Shown one piece after another: positions 54,902-63,703 of a DNA stretch of 64,000 nt. How positions within the stretch are numbered: the stretch's first letter is position 1; every line of letters starts with the position of its first letter. The stretch comes from Chryseobacterium indoltheticum (lineage in GTDB: Bacteria; Bacteroidota; Bacteroidia; Flavobacteriales; Weeksellaceae). Both the position numbers and the translations under genes were made by a program. The notes below the pieces were generated by a model. That model did no database searches. It had not been told where the DNA came from and was given only the letters and a program-made list of their open reading frames with translations. The stretch spans positions 2,604,001 to 2,668,000 of the forward strand of contig NZ_CP033929.1 of the NCBI RefSeq assembly GCF_003815915.1. The letters run 5' to 3'.

Positions 54902-55903
54902 ATGAAAGAATTTTCTAAAGAGATATACCTGAAGTGGTATGAAGATATGACAATGTGGAGAAGGTTTGAAGACAAATGCCGTTCTCTTTATCTAAAACAA
55001 AAAATCAGAGGTTTTTTACATTTGTACAACGGTCAGGAAGCTATTCCTGCAGGTTTTACGCATGCAATGGATTTAACCAAAGACAGTATGATCACTGCTT
55101 ACAGATGTCACATTCATCCGATGGCAATGGGAGTAGACCCTAAGAGAATCATGGCAGAGCTTTGTGGTAAAGCTACAGGTACTTCAGGTGGTATGGGTGG
55201 ATCTATGCACATTTTCAGTAAAGAACACAGATTTTATGGGGGACACGGTATTGTAGGAGGTCAGATTCCTTTGGGAGCAGGTATTGCTTTTGCAGATAAA
55301 TTTTTTGACAGAAAAGCTGTAAACATTTGTTTCTTCGGAGACGGTGCTGCAAGACAAGGATCTCTTCACGAAACTTTCAACATGGCAATGAACTGGAAAC
55401 TTCCTGTAGTATTTGTCGTTGAGAACAATCAGTATGCAATGGGAACTTCTGTAAAAAGAACAGCTAACCATGAAGATATCTATAAATTAGGTTTAGGATA
55501 CGAAATGCCATGTCTTGCTGTAGATGCAATGGATCCTGAGAAAGTGGCTGAAGCTGCTTACGAGGCTATTGAAAGAGCAAGAAGAGGTGATGGGCCTACT
55601 TTTATTGAAGCTAGAACTTACCGTTTCAGAGGACACTCAATGTCTGATGCTGAACCATACAGATCTAAAGACGAAGTTGCTATTCATAAGAAAGACGACC
55701 CGATTGAATTGATCAAGGAGAGAATCTTAGCAAACAGCTGGGCAACCGAGGAAGAATTGGAAGCTATGGATAACAAATCTAGAGATTTCGTAGAAGAATG
55801 TATCGAGTTTATGGAAAACTCTCCGTATCCTGACGCAGAAAAAGTTTATGAGTATGTTTATGCTCAAGAAAACTACCCATTTTTAGATAAATTAGAAAAT
55901 TAA
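54902..55903 (+). CDS. pdhA: Pyruvate dehydrogenase E1 component, alpha subunit
   Basis: 333 residues. Uses thiamine diphosphate to decarboxylate pyruvate. The ThDP motif begins 'GDGAARQGSLHETFNMA' at 146 and closes with 'NNQYAMGT'; 'YRFRGHSMSDAEPYRSKDE' is the phosphorylation-loop equivalent. E2 follows after 86 bases. The beta subunit gene is not between them, so it must lie elsewhere, as is usual in this family. Confidence 0.96.
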   Translation: MKEFSKEIYLKWYEDMTMWRRFEDKCRSLYLKQKIRGFLHLYNGQEAIPAGFTHAMDLTKDSMITAYRCHIHPMAMGVDPKRIMAELCGKATGTSGGMGGSMHIFSKEHRFYGGHGIVGGQIPLGAGIAFADKFFDRKAVNICFFGDGAARQGSLHETFNMAMNWKLPVVFVVENNQYAMGTSVKRTANHEDIYKLGLGYEMPCLAVDAMDPEKVAEAAYEAIERARRGDGPTFIEARTYRFRGHSMSDAEPYRSKDEVAIHKKDDPIELIKERILANSWATEEELEAMDNKSRDFVEECIEFMENSPYPDAEKVYEYVYAQENYPFLDKLEN

Positions 55904-55924
55904 AAAAATAATAATAATTAATTT

Positions 55925-55982
55925 GATATTCGTATTTGAGTTTCCCTAATCTCAAATCTCGAATCTCGAATCTCAAATCAAT
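55925..55982. repeat. Short phrase repeat (TCTCAAATCTCGAATCTCGA) between pdhA and pdhC
   Basis: Four near-identical 8-10-base units (variants of AATCTCAAATC and AATCTCGAATC) fill the spacer just before the E2 start codon. Confidence 0.5.
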
Positions 55983-55989
55983 ATAAATT

Positions 55990-57606
55990 ATGGCAGAAGT
56001 GATTACAATGCCACGTCTTTCCGATACAATGACGGAAGGAAAAGTGGCTAAATGGCATAAAAAAGTAGGAGATAAGGTAAAAGAAGGAGATATTTTAGCC
56101 GAAATCGAAACTGATAAAGCAGTACAGGATTTTGAATCTGAAATTGAAGGAACTCTTTTATACGTTGGTGTTGAAGAAGGTTCTGGTGCTGCAGTAGATT
56201 CTATATTGGCAATTATCGGTAAAGAAGGCGAAGATATTTCTTCTCTGAAAGGAGGAAGTGCTCCGGCAGCTGAAGGAGCTTCTGAAGAAAAAAAATCTGA
56301 AGAAGAATCTAAAACTGAAAACGAAACTACAAGCGTTGAGCAAACTTCGGTAGAAGTTCCTGCAGGAGTAGAAGTAATTACGATGCCAAGACTTTCTGAT
56401 ACAATGACAGAAGGTAAAGTAGCAAAATGGCATAAAAATGTAGGTGACACCGTAAAAGAAGGAGATCTTCTTGCTGAGATAGAAACCGATAAAGCTGTTC
56501 AGGATTTTGAATCTGAATTTAATGGTATTCTTCTAAAGCAAGGTGTTGAAGAAGGTGGTGCTGCTCCGGTTGATACCGTTTTAGCGATCATCGGACCTGA
56601 AGGAACTGATGTTTCTAATGTTGGTGCTGCACAGCCAGCTACAAAATCAGCAGATAAGCCAGCTGAACAAAAATCTGAAGCGAAAACAGAAGAGAAATCG
56701 GTTGCATCAACTGAAAACTCATCTTCAGACAGAGTTGCAATTTCTCCTTTAGCTAAAAAAATGGCTCAGGAAAAAGGTGTTGATATCAACAGCGTACAAG
56801 GTTCTGGAGAAAACGGTAGAATCGTTAAAAAAGATATTGAAAATTATCAGCCATCTCAAAAGGCAGAATCTGCTGCTCCGGCACAAAACACTGCAGCAGC
56901 TCAGGTTGCTTTAAGCTTTGTACAGGGAGAAGATACAGAAACGCCAAACTCTCAGGTAAGAAATATTATTGCAAAACGTCTTTCTGAAAGTAAATTCTCT
57001 GCGCCGCATTATTATCTGATGGTTGAAATCAACATGGATAAAGCGATTGAAGCAAGAAAAGAAATCAATTCTTTACCTGATACTAAAATTTCTTTCAATG
57101 ATATGATCATTAAGGCGACAGCAGTTGCTTTAAGAAAACATCCGCAGGTAAATTCTAGCTGGGCAGGTGATAAGGTGATTCACAGAGGTAATATCAACGT
57201 TGGAGTAGCAGTTGCAATTCCTGACGGATTGGTAGTTCCGGTTCTGAAGAATACAGATCAGATGAATTATACTCAGATTTCTGCTGCTGTAAAAGATATG
57301 GCCGGAAGAGCAAAATCTAAAGGTCTTAAAGCAAATGAAATGGAAGGTTCTACTTTCTCGATCTCAAACTTGGGTATGTTCGGAATTGAAACTTTCACAA
57401 GTATCATTAACCAACCAAATGCTGCAATTCTTTCAGTAGGTGCAATTATCGAAAAACCAATCGTAAAGAACGGTCAGATCGTTGTCGGAAATATCATGAA
57501 GCTTTCGTTAGCATGTGATCACAGAGTTGTAGATGGAGCAACGGGAGCTCAATTCCTGCAGACACTTAAAACATATTTAGAAAGTCCTTTAACTTTGTTA
57601 CTGTAA
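55990..57606 (+). CDS. pdhC: Dihydrolipoamide acetyltransferase (PDH E2) with two lipoyl domains
   Basis: 538 residues. Two lipoyl domains carry the lipoylated Lys43 and Lys168 ('ETDKAVQDF' in both). Ala/Pro/Glu-rich linkers separate them from the E1/E3-binding domain (about 247-287, 'VAISPLAKKMAQEKGVDINSVQGSG') and the catalytic domain, which ends with His511 and Asp515 in 'HRVVDG'. It transfers the acetyl group to CoA and forms the core of the complex. Both lipoyl domains are nearly alike at the DNA level, indicating recent internal duplication or conversion. Confidence 0.96.
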   Translation: MAEVITMPRLSDTMTEGKVAKWHKKVGDKVKEGDILAEIETDKAVQDFESEIEGTLLYVGVEEGSGAAVDSILAIIGKEGEDISSLKGGSAPAAEGASEEKKSEEESKTENETTSVEQTSVEVPAGVEVITMPRLSDTMTEGKVAKWHKNVGDTVKEGDLLAEIETDKAVQDFESEFNGILLKQGVEEGGAAPVDTVLAIIGPEGTDVSNVGAAQPATKSADKPAEQKSEAKTEEKSVASTENSSSDRVAISPLAKKMAQEKGVDINSVQGSGENGRIVKKDIENYQPSQKAESAAPAQNTAAAQVALSFVQGEDTETPNSQVRNIIAKRLSESKFSAPHYYLMVEINMDKAIEARKEINSLPDTKISFNDMIIKATAVALRKHPQVNSSWAGDKVIHRGNINVGVAVAIPDGLVVPVLKNTDQMNYTQISAAVKDMAGRAKSKGLKANEMEGSTFSISNLGMFGIETFTSIINQPNAAILSVGAIIEKPIVKNGQIVVGNIMKLSLACDHRVVDGATGAQFLQTLKTYLESPLTLLL

Positions 57607-57627
57607 CTTTTTAAAATATAAATTATT

Positions 57628-57656
57628 AAAACCTCTCATTTCGAGAGGTTTTTTTG
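57628..57656 (+). terminator. Terminator of the pdhA-pdhC operon
   Basis: AAACCTCTC and GAGAGGTTT form a stem with an ATTTC loop and T-run. Confidence 0.93.
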
Positions 57657-57717
57657 TTTTTAGATTATTATTAAAAAATTTCTCCTAATTTTTTTAATTA
57701 TTTCTAAGTTTAAAAAC

Positions 57718-57748
57718 TTTGTTGGTCAAAAATAAAATTCTACTTTAG
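57718..57748 (+). promoter_or_regulatory. Promoter of the full-length GLPGLI gene
   Basis: TTTG at 57718-57721, 19 bases of spacer, then TACTTTAG at 57741-57748 (one mismatch to TAnnTTTG). The ATG is 16 bases further. Confidence 0.6.
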
Positions 57749-57763
57749 TAAAAAAATATCTAA

Positions 57764-58609
57764 ATGAAGAGAATTATTATTGGAGTCTTTTGCTTTTTAA
57801 ATATTACACTTTTGGCTCAGAATCAACGTTTTGCATATGAGTATAAATTTATAACAGATTCCACTAAAATTGATGATGTTAATTCTGAGCTCATGTATCT
57901 TGATATAGCTAAAAAAGGCTCAAAATTTTATAGTCAAAAGAATAATATTGCTGATTCAATTCATCAGGATCGAGTGAAAAAAAGAACCAGAGACTTTACG
58001 GGTATTGATTATGGTTTGGTGCCTTACGTCGTAGAAAAATCTTATCCCGATTTCAAAATAGATTTTTTCAACAATCTCGACATGAATAAATACAAGGTTT
58101 CTGACAACAGAAAAATGGATTGGAAAATTTTACCGCAGAAAGAAAAAATTGGCGAATTTGATACTCAAAAAGCTTCCCTCAATTTTGCCGGCAGAATCTG
58201 GACAGCATGGTTTGTTTCAGACATTCCCATACAAGATGGTCCATACAAGTTTCATGGTTTACCAGGATTAATTGTCAAAATTGAAGATAAGACAAAATCA
58301 CACTCTTTTGTTTTAAAAGAGATTAAAAAACTTACTTCTGATCAGGAATGGGTGAGTGACAGTGAGAAAAAAACTTTCGGCAGTATCATTGCTATTGATC
58401 AGGAAAAATACAAAAAACAAGTTATAGATTTTAGAAATAACCCTACAAAAGGTATGCGCCAAATGATGTCCGGAAACACTAAAGTGATGATGATGGATGA
58501 AAATGGAAAGCCATTGGATATCGAAAAAATGTTACGAGACCGTGAAAGAGATGCTAAAGCAAATAATGCAAAGAATAATAATTTGTTAGAATTAGATTTG
58601 TTGAAATAA
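57764..58609 (+). CDS. GLPGLI family periplasmic protein
   Basis: 281 residues with a signal peptide ('KRIIIGVFCFLNITLLAQ'). The namesake 'YKFHGLPGLIVKIED' is at about residue 165, preceded by 'RIWTAWFVSDIPIQDGP'. The C-terminus is Met/Lys/Asn-rich. Function unknown; the family is specific to Bacteroidota and often lies near TonB-dependent receptors. A truncated relative is at 11101-11484. Confidence 0.9.
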   Translation: MKRIIIGVFCFLNITLLAQNQRFAYEYKFITDSTKIDDVNSELMYLDIAKKGSKFYSQKNNIADSIHQDRVKKRTRDFTGIDYGLVPYVVEKSYPDFKIDFFNNLDMNKYKVSDNRKMDWKILPQKEKIGEFDTQKASLNFAGRIWTAWFVSDIPIQDGPYKFHGLPGLIVKIEDKTKSHSFVLKEIKKLTSDQEWVSDSEKKTFGSIIAIDQEKYKKQVIDFRNNPTKGMRQMMSGNTKVMMMDENGKPLDIEKMLRDRERDAKANNAKNNNLLELDLLK

Positions 58610-58613
58610 TTCT

Positions 58614-58653
58614 AAAAAAAGTAACCTGTTGTACGATCAACAGGTTACTTTTT
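58614..58653. terminator. Bidirectional terminator between GLPGLI gene and pncA
   Basis: AAAAAGTAACCTGTTG and CAACAGGTTACTTTTT form a perfect 16-bp stem with a 6-base loop. Confidence 0.95.
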
Positions 58654-58685
58654 ATATGGACTTCTCTTTTAAGAATTATAAAATA

Positions 58686-59291
58686 TTATCCTAAAACAGT
58701 AACTCCTTTCTGCAACATTTCAAAAATTGCATCTTTACCGTTATCTGGTTTTACATTAACAGCACGGGTTCCGTTGAAGTGAAGGCAAGTTATATATCCG
58801 TTGGCAACGGCATCTGTACAGGTGAATTTCACGCAGTAATCCATTGCTAAACCTACGATTTCAACCAATTGAATTTCGTGATATTTTAAAAAATCATCCA
58901 ATCCGGTTTTCATAAAATGATTGTTATCCTGAAAACCGCTGTAAGCATCAATCTCAGTATTTTTACCTTTCTGAATAATGTGAGTTACTTTTTCTCTGTT
59001 TAAATCTTTATGAAATTCTGCACCGAAAGTTCCTTCTACACAGTGATCTGGCCACATAAACTGCGGAACACCATTTAGTATAATGCTTTCGCCAACTTTT
59101 CTGTTGTTGTTGCTTGCAAAACTTTTGTGATTGGCAGGATGCCAGTCCTGAGTAAGAATTATTTGGTCGTATTGGTTTTCTTCCATTAGAAGATTGATAT
59201 AGGGAATGATCTCATTTGCTCCGGGAACAGCCAGTGCTCCGCCTTCACAAAAATCATTCTGTACATCTACTATTATTAATGCCTTTTTCAT
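58686..59291 (-). CDS. pncA: Nicotinamidase
   Basis: Converts nicotinamide to nicotinate for NAD salvage. 201 residues. 'IVDVQNDFCEGGALAVPGA' holds the catalytic Asp, 'WPDHCVEGTFGAEFH' the Lys/metal region with metal-binding His and Asp, and 'GLAMDYCVKFTCTDA' the nucleophilic Cys. There is no signal peptide. It is a single-gene unit with a shared terminator. Confidence 0.93.
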   Translation of the reverse strand: MKKALIIVDVQNDFCEGGALAVPGANEIIPYINLLMEENQYDQIILTQDWHPANHKSFASNNNRKVGESIILNGVPQFMWPDHCVEGTFGAEFHKDLNREKVTHIIQKGKNTEIDAYSGFQDNNHFMKTGLDDFLKYHEIQLVEIVGLAMDYCVKFTCTDAVANGYITCLHFNGTRAVNVKPDNGKDAIFEMLQKGVTVLG

Positions 59292-59510
59292 ATCTAGTTT
59301 ATATTTTTTAATTTAATAGAGAACCTCTTTTATAATAGTTCCGTAAAGTGCCTATTTATAGCGATTCATGTATTTTTTTTGTATTCTGATAAATTTACAA
59401 AAACTAAATGTCAAATATAAATCCAAAACAGGAATATCTGACAAAACGGCATTTTATAATAAAAATGATCATCAGAAGATAGATTCAACATCAATAGTGT
59501 CTTAATAGTT

Positions 59511-59518
59511 TATCTTTG
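59511..59518 (+). promoter_or_regulatory. Promoter -7 box (TATCTTTG) of the DEAD-box helicase gene
   Basis: Exact TAnnTTTG match 18 bases before the ATG at 59537. Confidence 0.6.
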
Positions 59519-59536
59519 CACTAAATATATAGTTTT

Positions 59537-60679
59537 ATGTCATTCGAATCGCTAGGATTATCACACAATATTATTCATTCTGTTAAAAAACTAGGTTATC
59601 TAAAGCCGTTTCCAATTCAGGAACAGGCTGTACCTGTTATTTTGGAGGGTAAAGATTTGATGGGAATTGCACAAACAGGCTCCGGAAAAACCGCTTGTTT
59701 TGTAATGCCGATATTAGAAAAATTACAAAACGCAGAAAGTAAAAAAGACCGTAATATACAGGTGCTGATCTTGGTTCCTACCCGTGAACTGGCCATTCAG
59801 ATTGATGAGGTTTTTCAGGCTTTTAAAGATAATCTAAAACGTGAGATTCGTACAATGGCTGTTTATGGTGGTGTTTCTATCAACCCGCAGATGAAGGGGA
59901 TGTATGGTGTAGAAATTCTTATCGCAACACCTGGACGTTTATTAGATCTTATTGATCATAATGCACTGAGCATATCCGGCATTCAGCATTTGGTGGTAGA
60001 TGAAGCAGATAAAATGTTTCAATTAGGTTTTGGTGAAGAGATGAATAAACTTTTTACCATGATGCCGGTGGCGAAACAGACTACCTTATTTTCTGCTACT
60101 TTAAATGATAAAGTTTCTGAAATAAAAGAGCGTTTATCCATCAATCCTGTGATGATAGAAATCAAAAAAGAGGAAGTGGAAATTGATAATATCGAGCAGT
60201 TGGCTTATCATGTTTCTCCGGAAAATAAAGGCCCTTTTTTACGCTATTTAATTAAAGAAAAAAAGGTTGAAAAAGCTTTAATATTTGTTTCGTCTACAAG
60301 ATCGGCAGATAATTTAGTTGAAAAACTGAAGAAAAATAAAATAAAAGCTGTTGCGATTCACAGTCAAAAATCGCAAGGGGCACGTAGAAATAATCTGGAA
60401 GAATTTAAAGTGAACGGAGCTCAGATTTTGGTCGCAACTGACTTAATTGGTCGTGGTATTCACATCGAATCTCTGCCTTGTGTTATCAATTATGAATTAC
60501 CTCGATCGCCTTTAGATTACATTCACAGAATTGGTAGAACAGGCCGTGCCGGCGAAAAAGGAACTGCCATTTCGATTTTAACAGATGATGAATTGCAGCA
60601 TTTCAGAGTCATTCAAAAGAAAATGGGTAAGAAAGTGACTTTGCAAAGAACAGAGGATATTAATTTACATGGCTATTAA
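59537..60679 (+). CDS. DEAD-box RNA helicase, short form
   Basis: 380 residues, essentially the two RecA-like domains without a long tail. 'FPIQEQAVP' (Q motif), 'AQTGSGKT' (I), 'PTRELA' (Ia), 'TPGRLLD' (Ib), 'DEAD' (II), 'SAT' (III) and 'HRIGRTGR' (VI) are all intact. Relatives such as RhlE and CsdA act in ribosome assembly or mRNA turnover at low temperature. The basic C-terminal extension common in flavobacterial RhlE proteins is missing, so it may be targeted differently. Confidence 0.92.
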   Translation: MSFESLGLSHNIIHSVKKLGYLKPFPIQEQAVPVILEGKDLMGIAQTGSGKTACFVMPILEKLQNAESKKDRNIQVLILVPTRELAIQIDEVFQAFKDNLKREIRTMAVYGGVSINPQMKGMYGVEILIATPGRLLDLIDHNALSISGIQHLVVDEADKMFQLGFGEEMNKLFTMMPVAKQTTLFSATLNDKVSEIKERLSINPVMIEIKKEEVEIDNIEQLAYHVSPENKGPFLRYLIKEKKVEKALIFVSSTRSADNLVEKLKKNKIKAVAIHSQKSQGARRNNLEEFKVNGAQILVATDLIGRGIHIESLPCVINYELPRSPLDYIHRIGRTGRAGEKGTAISILTDDELQHFRVIQKKMGKKVTLQRTEDINLHGY

Positions 60680-60810
60680 TATTTAAAATATTTTTTTTAA
60701 TGATGCTGATTTAATTATTTTTAATTTGTAATAAGCAGCTCAATTTCAAACTTTCAGTAATAAACATCATAGTAAATATTTTTACAAGAATTATATATTT
60801 ATCATTAAAA

Positions 60811-61350
60811 ATGGACAGTTTAGAACATAAAAAATTTCCAATCGGTCGCTTTGAAATTCCTGAAAATATATGCGACATCAAACTCAACGAATACATTAAA
60901 GTCATTAAAGATTTTCCTGATAAATTAAAAAATCTAATTGCGGATTTTAGCGATGAACAATTAGATACACAATACAGGGAAGGTGGCTGGACGGTAAGAC
61001 AACTTGTAAATCACATTGCAGACAGTCATATGAACAGTCTCATTCGTCTAAAGCTTGCACTTACCGAAGACAATCCCACGATAAAGCCGTATGACGAAGC
61101 CAAATGGGCAGAACTTCGAGACAGTGTTGATATGCCTGTAAAGCCTGCAATGAGAATGATAAAAGGAACGCATCAACGTTGGACGGCTCTTTTAAAATCA
61201 ATGACCAATAAACAGTTTGAAAGAACTTTTCATCATCCCGAACACAACGAAAACCAAGACCTTCGGGTTTATCTTGCGCATTATGTCTGGCATTGTAACC
61301 ACCATTTTGCCCATATTGAAAATCTGAAGAAAGAGAAAAATTGGCAGTGA
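60811..61350 (+). CDS. YfiT/BstA-type bacillithiol S-transferase (DinB superfamily)
   Basis: 179 residues. 'FPIGRFEIPENI' at the N-terminus, 'GGWTVRQLVNHIADSHMNSLIRLKLAL' and 'RVYLAHYVWHCNHHFAHIENLKK' are YfiT blocks; the three His residues bind a metal in the DinB four-helix fold. The family transfers bacillithiol to electrophiles. It is the first gene of a four-gene operon with 4-base overlaps; YtxJ, another bacillithiol protein, is the third. Confidence 0.9.
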   Translation: MDSLEHKKFPIGRFEIPENICDIKLNEYIKVIKDFPDKLKNLIADFSDEQLDTQYREGGWTVRQLVNHIADSHMNSLIRLKLALTEDNPTIKPYDEAKWAELRDSVDMPVKPAMRMIKGTHQRWTALLKSMTNKQFERTFHHPEHNENQDLRVYLAHYVWHCNHHFAHIENLKKEKNWQ

Positions 61351-61802
61351 AAAGTCTTCATAACGAAAATGATTTTAACGAAATAAAGCATAGAATTGCT
61401 CAGCTCTCAGAAAATTCTGAAAGAAAATGGGGAAGTATGAATATTTCGCAAATGCTCGTTCATTGTGATTTGATTTTACAGATTGCATTAAAGAAACTTA
61501 CTCTTCCAAAGATTAATTTCTTTTTCAAATCAATAGGAAATTTCACAAAAATAGAAATGCGAATTTTCAATAACGGAATTCCCCGAAATATGCCTACTTT
61601 TAAAAAAGTAATCGTTAATTTTGAGTGTAACTTCGGAGAAGCAAAAAATAATCTTTTACAAAGGCTAGACGAGTATTATTTTGCTTACAAAAACAATCTT
61701 TTACCGAGCTTCCATGAGCTTTTTGGTGAAATGAAAGAAAAAGATTGGGGATTTATGGAGTATAAGCATCTCGATCACCATTTAAAACAATTTAATGTAT
61801 GA
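61347..61802 (+). CDS. DUF1569 protein (DinB-like) with GTG start
   Basis: 151 residues from GTG 61347, which overlaps the previous stop as GTGA; a TTG at 61341 is the less likely alternative. 'NSERKWGSMNISQMLVHCDLILQIAL' and 'LDHHLKQFNV' match DUF1569, a DinB-superfamily group with metal-binding His residues. Location between two bacillithiol proteins suggests a thiol-dependent transferase or similar task. No activity is known. Confidence 0.83.
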   Translation: MKSLHNENDFNEIKHRIAQLSENSERKWGSMNISQMLVHCDLILQIALKKLTLPKINFFFKSIGNFTKIEMRIFNNGIPRNMPTFKKVIVNFECNFGEAKNNLLQRLDEYYFAYKNNLLPSFHELFGEMKEKDWGFMEYKHLDHHLKQFNV

Positions 61803-62179
61803 GTTTCTTAGATAAAATATTTGGCGGAAAACAGGAGCCGGGAGAGACAAAATCTTTCTGGAAAACGATAAGATCTGAAGAAGATCTGGAAAATGCTGTT
61901 AAGCAATCTTATGAAAATAGAGTAGCAATCTTCAAACATTCTACAAGTTGCTTTATTAGTAAAACGGTTTTGAAAAATTTTGAGAAAGAGATAGAAAATT
62001 CAGATAATCAAAATGTAAGTTTTTATTTTCTGGATCTTTTGGCATTCAGACCTATTTCAAACAAAATTGCTGAAGATTTTGCGATTCGTCACGAAAGCCC
62101 GCAGCTGATTGTTCTAGAAAATGGCAAAGCGATCAATAACGCATCCCATCAGGATATTTCTTTAAGCCAGATTGTATGA
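61799..62179 (+). CDS. ytxJ: Bacillithiol system redox-active protein YtxJ
   Basis: 126 residues, thioredoxin-like monothiol fold. 'RVAIFKHSTSCFISKTVLKNFEKEI' places the active Cys at about residue 51, and 'SPQLIVLENGKAINNASHQDI' matches the C-terminal region. It probably removes bacillithiol from mixed disulfides. Its start overlaps the DUF1569 stop (ATGA) and its stop overlaps the Crp gene in the same way. Confidence 0.9.
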   Translation: MSFLDKIFGGKQEPGETKSFWKTIRSEEDLENAVKQSYENRVAIFKHSTSCFISKTVLKNFEKEIENSDNQNVSFYFLDLLAFRPISNKIAEDFAIRHESPQLIVLENGKAINNASHQDISLSQIV

Positions 62180-62769
62180 GTAATATAAATAATTATCTGG
62201 CAAAGGTTTTTGAAGTTCCTGCCGAAAAAGTAAATTTATGCAGTATTCAGTATGAATTGAAAAAAGTAGGAAAGCACGAAATGCTTTTACAGGAAGGCGA
62301 AGTTTGCAGAAATACTTTTTTTGTCGAAAAAGGGCTTCTCAGAATGTATTCTATTGATAAAAACGGGAAAGAGCATGTGATACAATTTGCTCCTGAAAAT
62401 TGGCTGATTGGCGATCGCAGCAGTCTTTATTTTAATGAAAAATCCCGATACTACATTGAAGCTGTTGAGGATTCTGAAGTGTTATTTTTGCAACCGGATT
62501 TTTTTAGTAAACTTATTGAAGAATTTCCCAATACGATCGAAAAAAATGATCTGATTATCCAGAAACATGTAAAAAGTCTGCAGGATAGAATTAACTCTTT
62601 ATTGGGAGAAACGGCAGAAGAGCGTTATCTAAAGTTTATTAAAATGTATCCTGATCTTTTACTTAGAGTTCCGCAATGGATGATCGCTTCATATCTCGGA
62701 ATAACTCCTGAAAGTTTAAGCCGCGTAAGAAAAGAGCTGGCAAAAAAGAATTTTGTTACCGATAAATAA
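62176..62769 (+). CDS. Crp/Fnr family transcriptional regulator
   Basis: 197 residues. A cyclic-nucleotide-binding-type beta roll fills about 20-130 ('HEMLLQEGEVCRNTFFVEKGLLRMYSIDKNGKEHVIQFAPENWLIGDRSS') without the Arg/Ser pair needed for cAMP. A winged helix ends the protein ('QWMIASYLGITPESLSRVRKELAKKNF'). It lacks Fnr cysteines. Overlap with ytxJ suggests it controls or responds with the bacillithiol genes; the ligand is unknown. Confidence 0.88.
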   Translation: MSNINNYLAKVFEVPAEKVNLCSIQYELKKVGKHEMLLQEGEVCRNTFFVEKGLLRMYSIDKNGKEHVIQFAPENWLIGDRSSLYFNEKSRYYIEAVEDSEVLFLQPDFFSKLIEEFPNTIEKNDLIIQKHVKSLQDRINSLLGETAEERYLKFIKMYPDLLLRVPQWMIASYLGITPESLSRVRKELAKKNFVTDK

Positions 62770-62791
62770 TCGTCGTTTTAAAATAAATTAA

Positions 62792-62833
62792 AATCACCGC
62801 ACCAAACAATTAATCATTGTTTAGTGTGGTGAT
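62792..62833 (-). terminator. Strong hairpin between the Crp gene and the convergent gene
   Basis: ATCACCGCACCAAACAAT and ATTGTTTAGTGTGGTGAT form an 18-bp stem (one G-T pair and one mismatch) around TAATC or similar. It overlaps the last codons of the 62810 gene and is followed on the minus strand by T-rich sequence. Confidence 0.6.
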
Positions 62834-63160
62834 TATTCTGTTAAGATATTCCTGTTCTCTCAAAACTTTTTCATAAGACTGTTTCGCATAAGAAGGTGAC
62901 AACTGATAACCGTCGGTCTGAAGCTGATAGATGTCGTTTTCCACATATCCCGTAAAGTTTAAAGTATATTCATGAATAAACTTTTCTATCACTTTCCTTT
63001 TTATTTCGCAAATAGTGCTGTTCTTGATTTTCTGAAGAGAATTCAATATAAAAGATTTATCTCCACTGAATTGAATTACCTGAGTAATCATTGCAAAATT
63101 GCTCAATGGTTTGTTATTCGTTTCGTGAACAACAGCGTGCGGGTCATCTTCAAATATCAT
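62810..63160 (-). CDS. Small soluble protein of unknown function
   Basis: 116 residues, mostly helical and without signal peptide or membrane segment. It has one notable tract ('KSFILNSLQKIKNSTICEIKRKVIEKFIHEY') suited to amphipathic helices. No domain is recognised. It ends in the hairpin at 62792-62833; its start is 36 bases downstream of the pyridoxamine-oxidase-like gene, so the two may be co-transcribed. Confidence 0.65.
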   Translation of the reverse strand: MIFEDDPHAVVHETNNKPLSNFAMITQVIQFSGDKSFILNSLQKIKNSTICEIKRKVIEKFIHEYTLNFTGYVENDIYQLQTDGYQLSPSYAKQSYEKVLREQEYLNRIITTLNND

Positions 63161-63196
63161 GGTCTTATAGTTTTAAAGTAAGAAAATGGTCTAAAT

Positions 63197-63703
63197 TTAA
63201 ACTGAAGCTTTACCTTCTACACCGTCAGAATTGTCGGTTTTATTTCCTGTAACCGCAGCAGCTACAAAGGTAATAAGACTTACCAATTTGCCAGCTTTGG
63301 TATCCCAATAGTATGTATCTGTAGGCGTTACACGGATGATCGAAACATTCGGGTCATCTTTTCCGTCAAACCATGCATTTGCCATTGCAGACCATTTGTC
63401 TTCAATGGTTGATCTGTCTTTGTAGATCGCAGCTTCGCCAAATACAGAAAGATATTCTGAATCTGAATTGTTCATAAATAAAAGCTGCACTCTTTTGTCG
63501 TCTTTTATTTCAAAATTTTTGTTGCTGGTGTCACTGCTGATAAACCAAAGATTTCCGCTTTCGTCTGTTTCCTGAAGGCTCATCGGGCGAGTATTGATTG
63601 GTAAACTTTCCAGATTTGTGCAAAACATACAGATTTTAGCTTTTTCTGAAAGTTCTTTAATTTTTTTTGCCGCTTCTGCTTGGCTTAAATTTTCTGTTGA
63701 CAT
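63197..63703 (-). CDS. Pyridoxamine 5'-phosphate oxidase-fold protein (general stress protein 26-like)
   Basis: 168 residues, split-barrel flavin-binding fold. 'AKICMFCTNLESLPINTRPMSLQETDESGNLWFISSDTSNKNFEI' is the family start, and 'YLSVFGEAAIYKDRSTIEDKWSAMANAWFDGKDDPNVSIIRVTPTDTYYWDTKAG' the pattern of the stress-protein subgroup. It may bind FMN or FAD. No reaction is established. Confidence 0.87.
   Translation of the reverse strand: MSTENLSQAEAAKKIKELSEKAKICMFCTNLESLPINTRPMSLQETDESGNLWFISSDTSNKNFEIKDDKRVQLLFMNNSDSEYLSVFGEAAIYKDRSTIEDKWSAMANAWFDGKDDPNVSIIRVTPTDTYYWDTKAGKLVSLITFVAAAVTGNKTDNSDGVEGKASV

Noticed and set aside
55925..55982. Phrase repeats as a CRISPR-like array
   Set aside because: Units are 8-10 bases without constant-length spacers and no cas gene is near.
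55809..56450. Long antisense frame (213 codons) across the start of pdhC
   Set aside because: It is a shadow of the lipoyl domains; its Ser/Pro-rich text mirrors Glu/Ala codons of the real gene, and it has no promoter.
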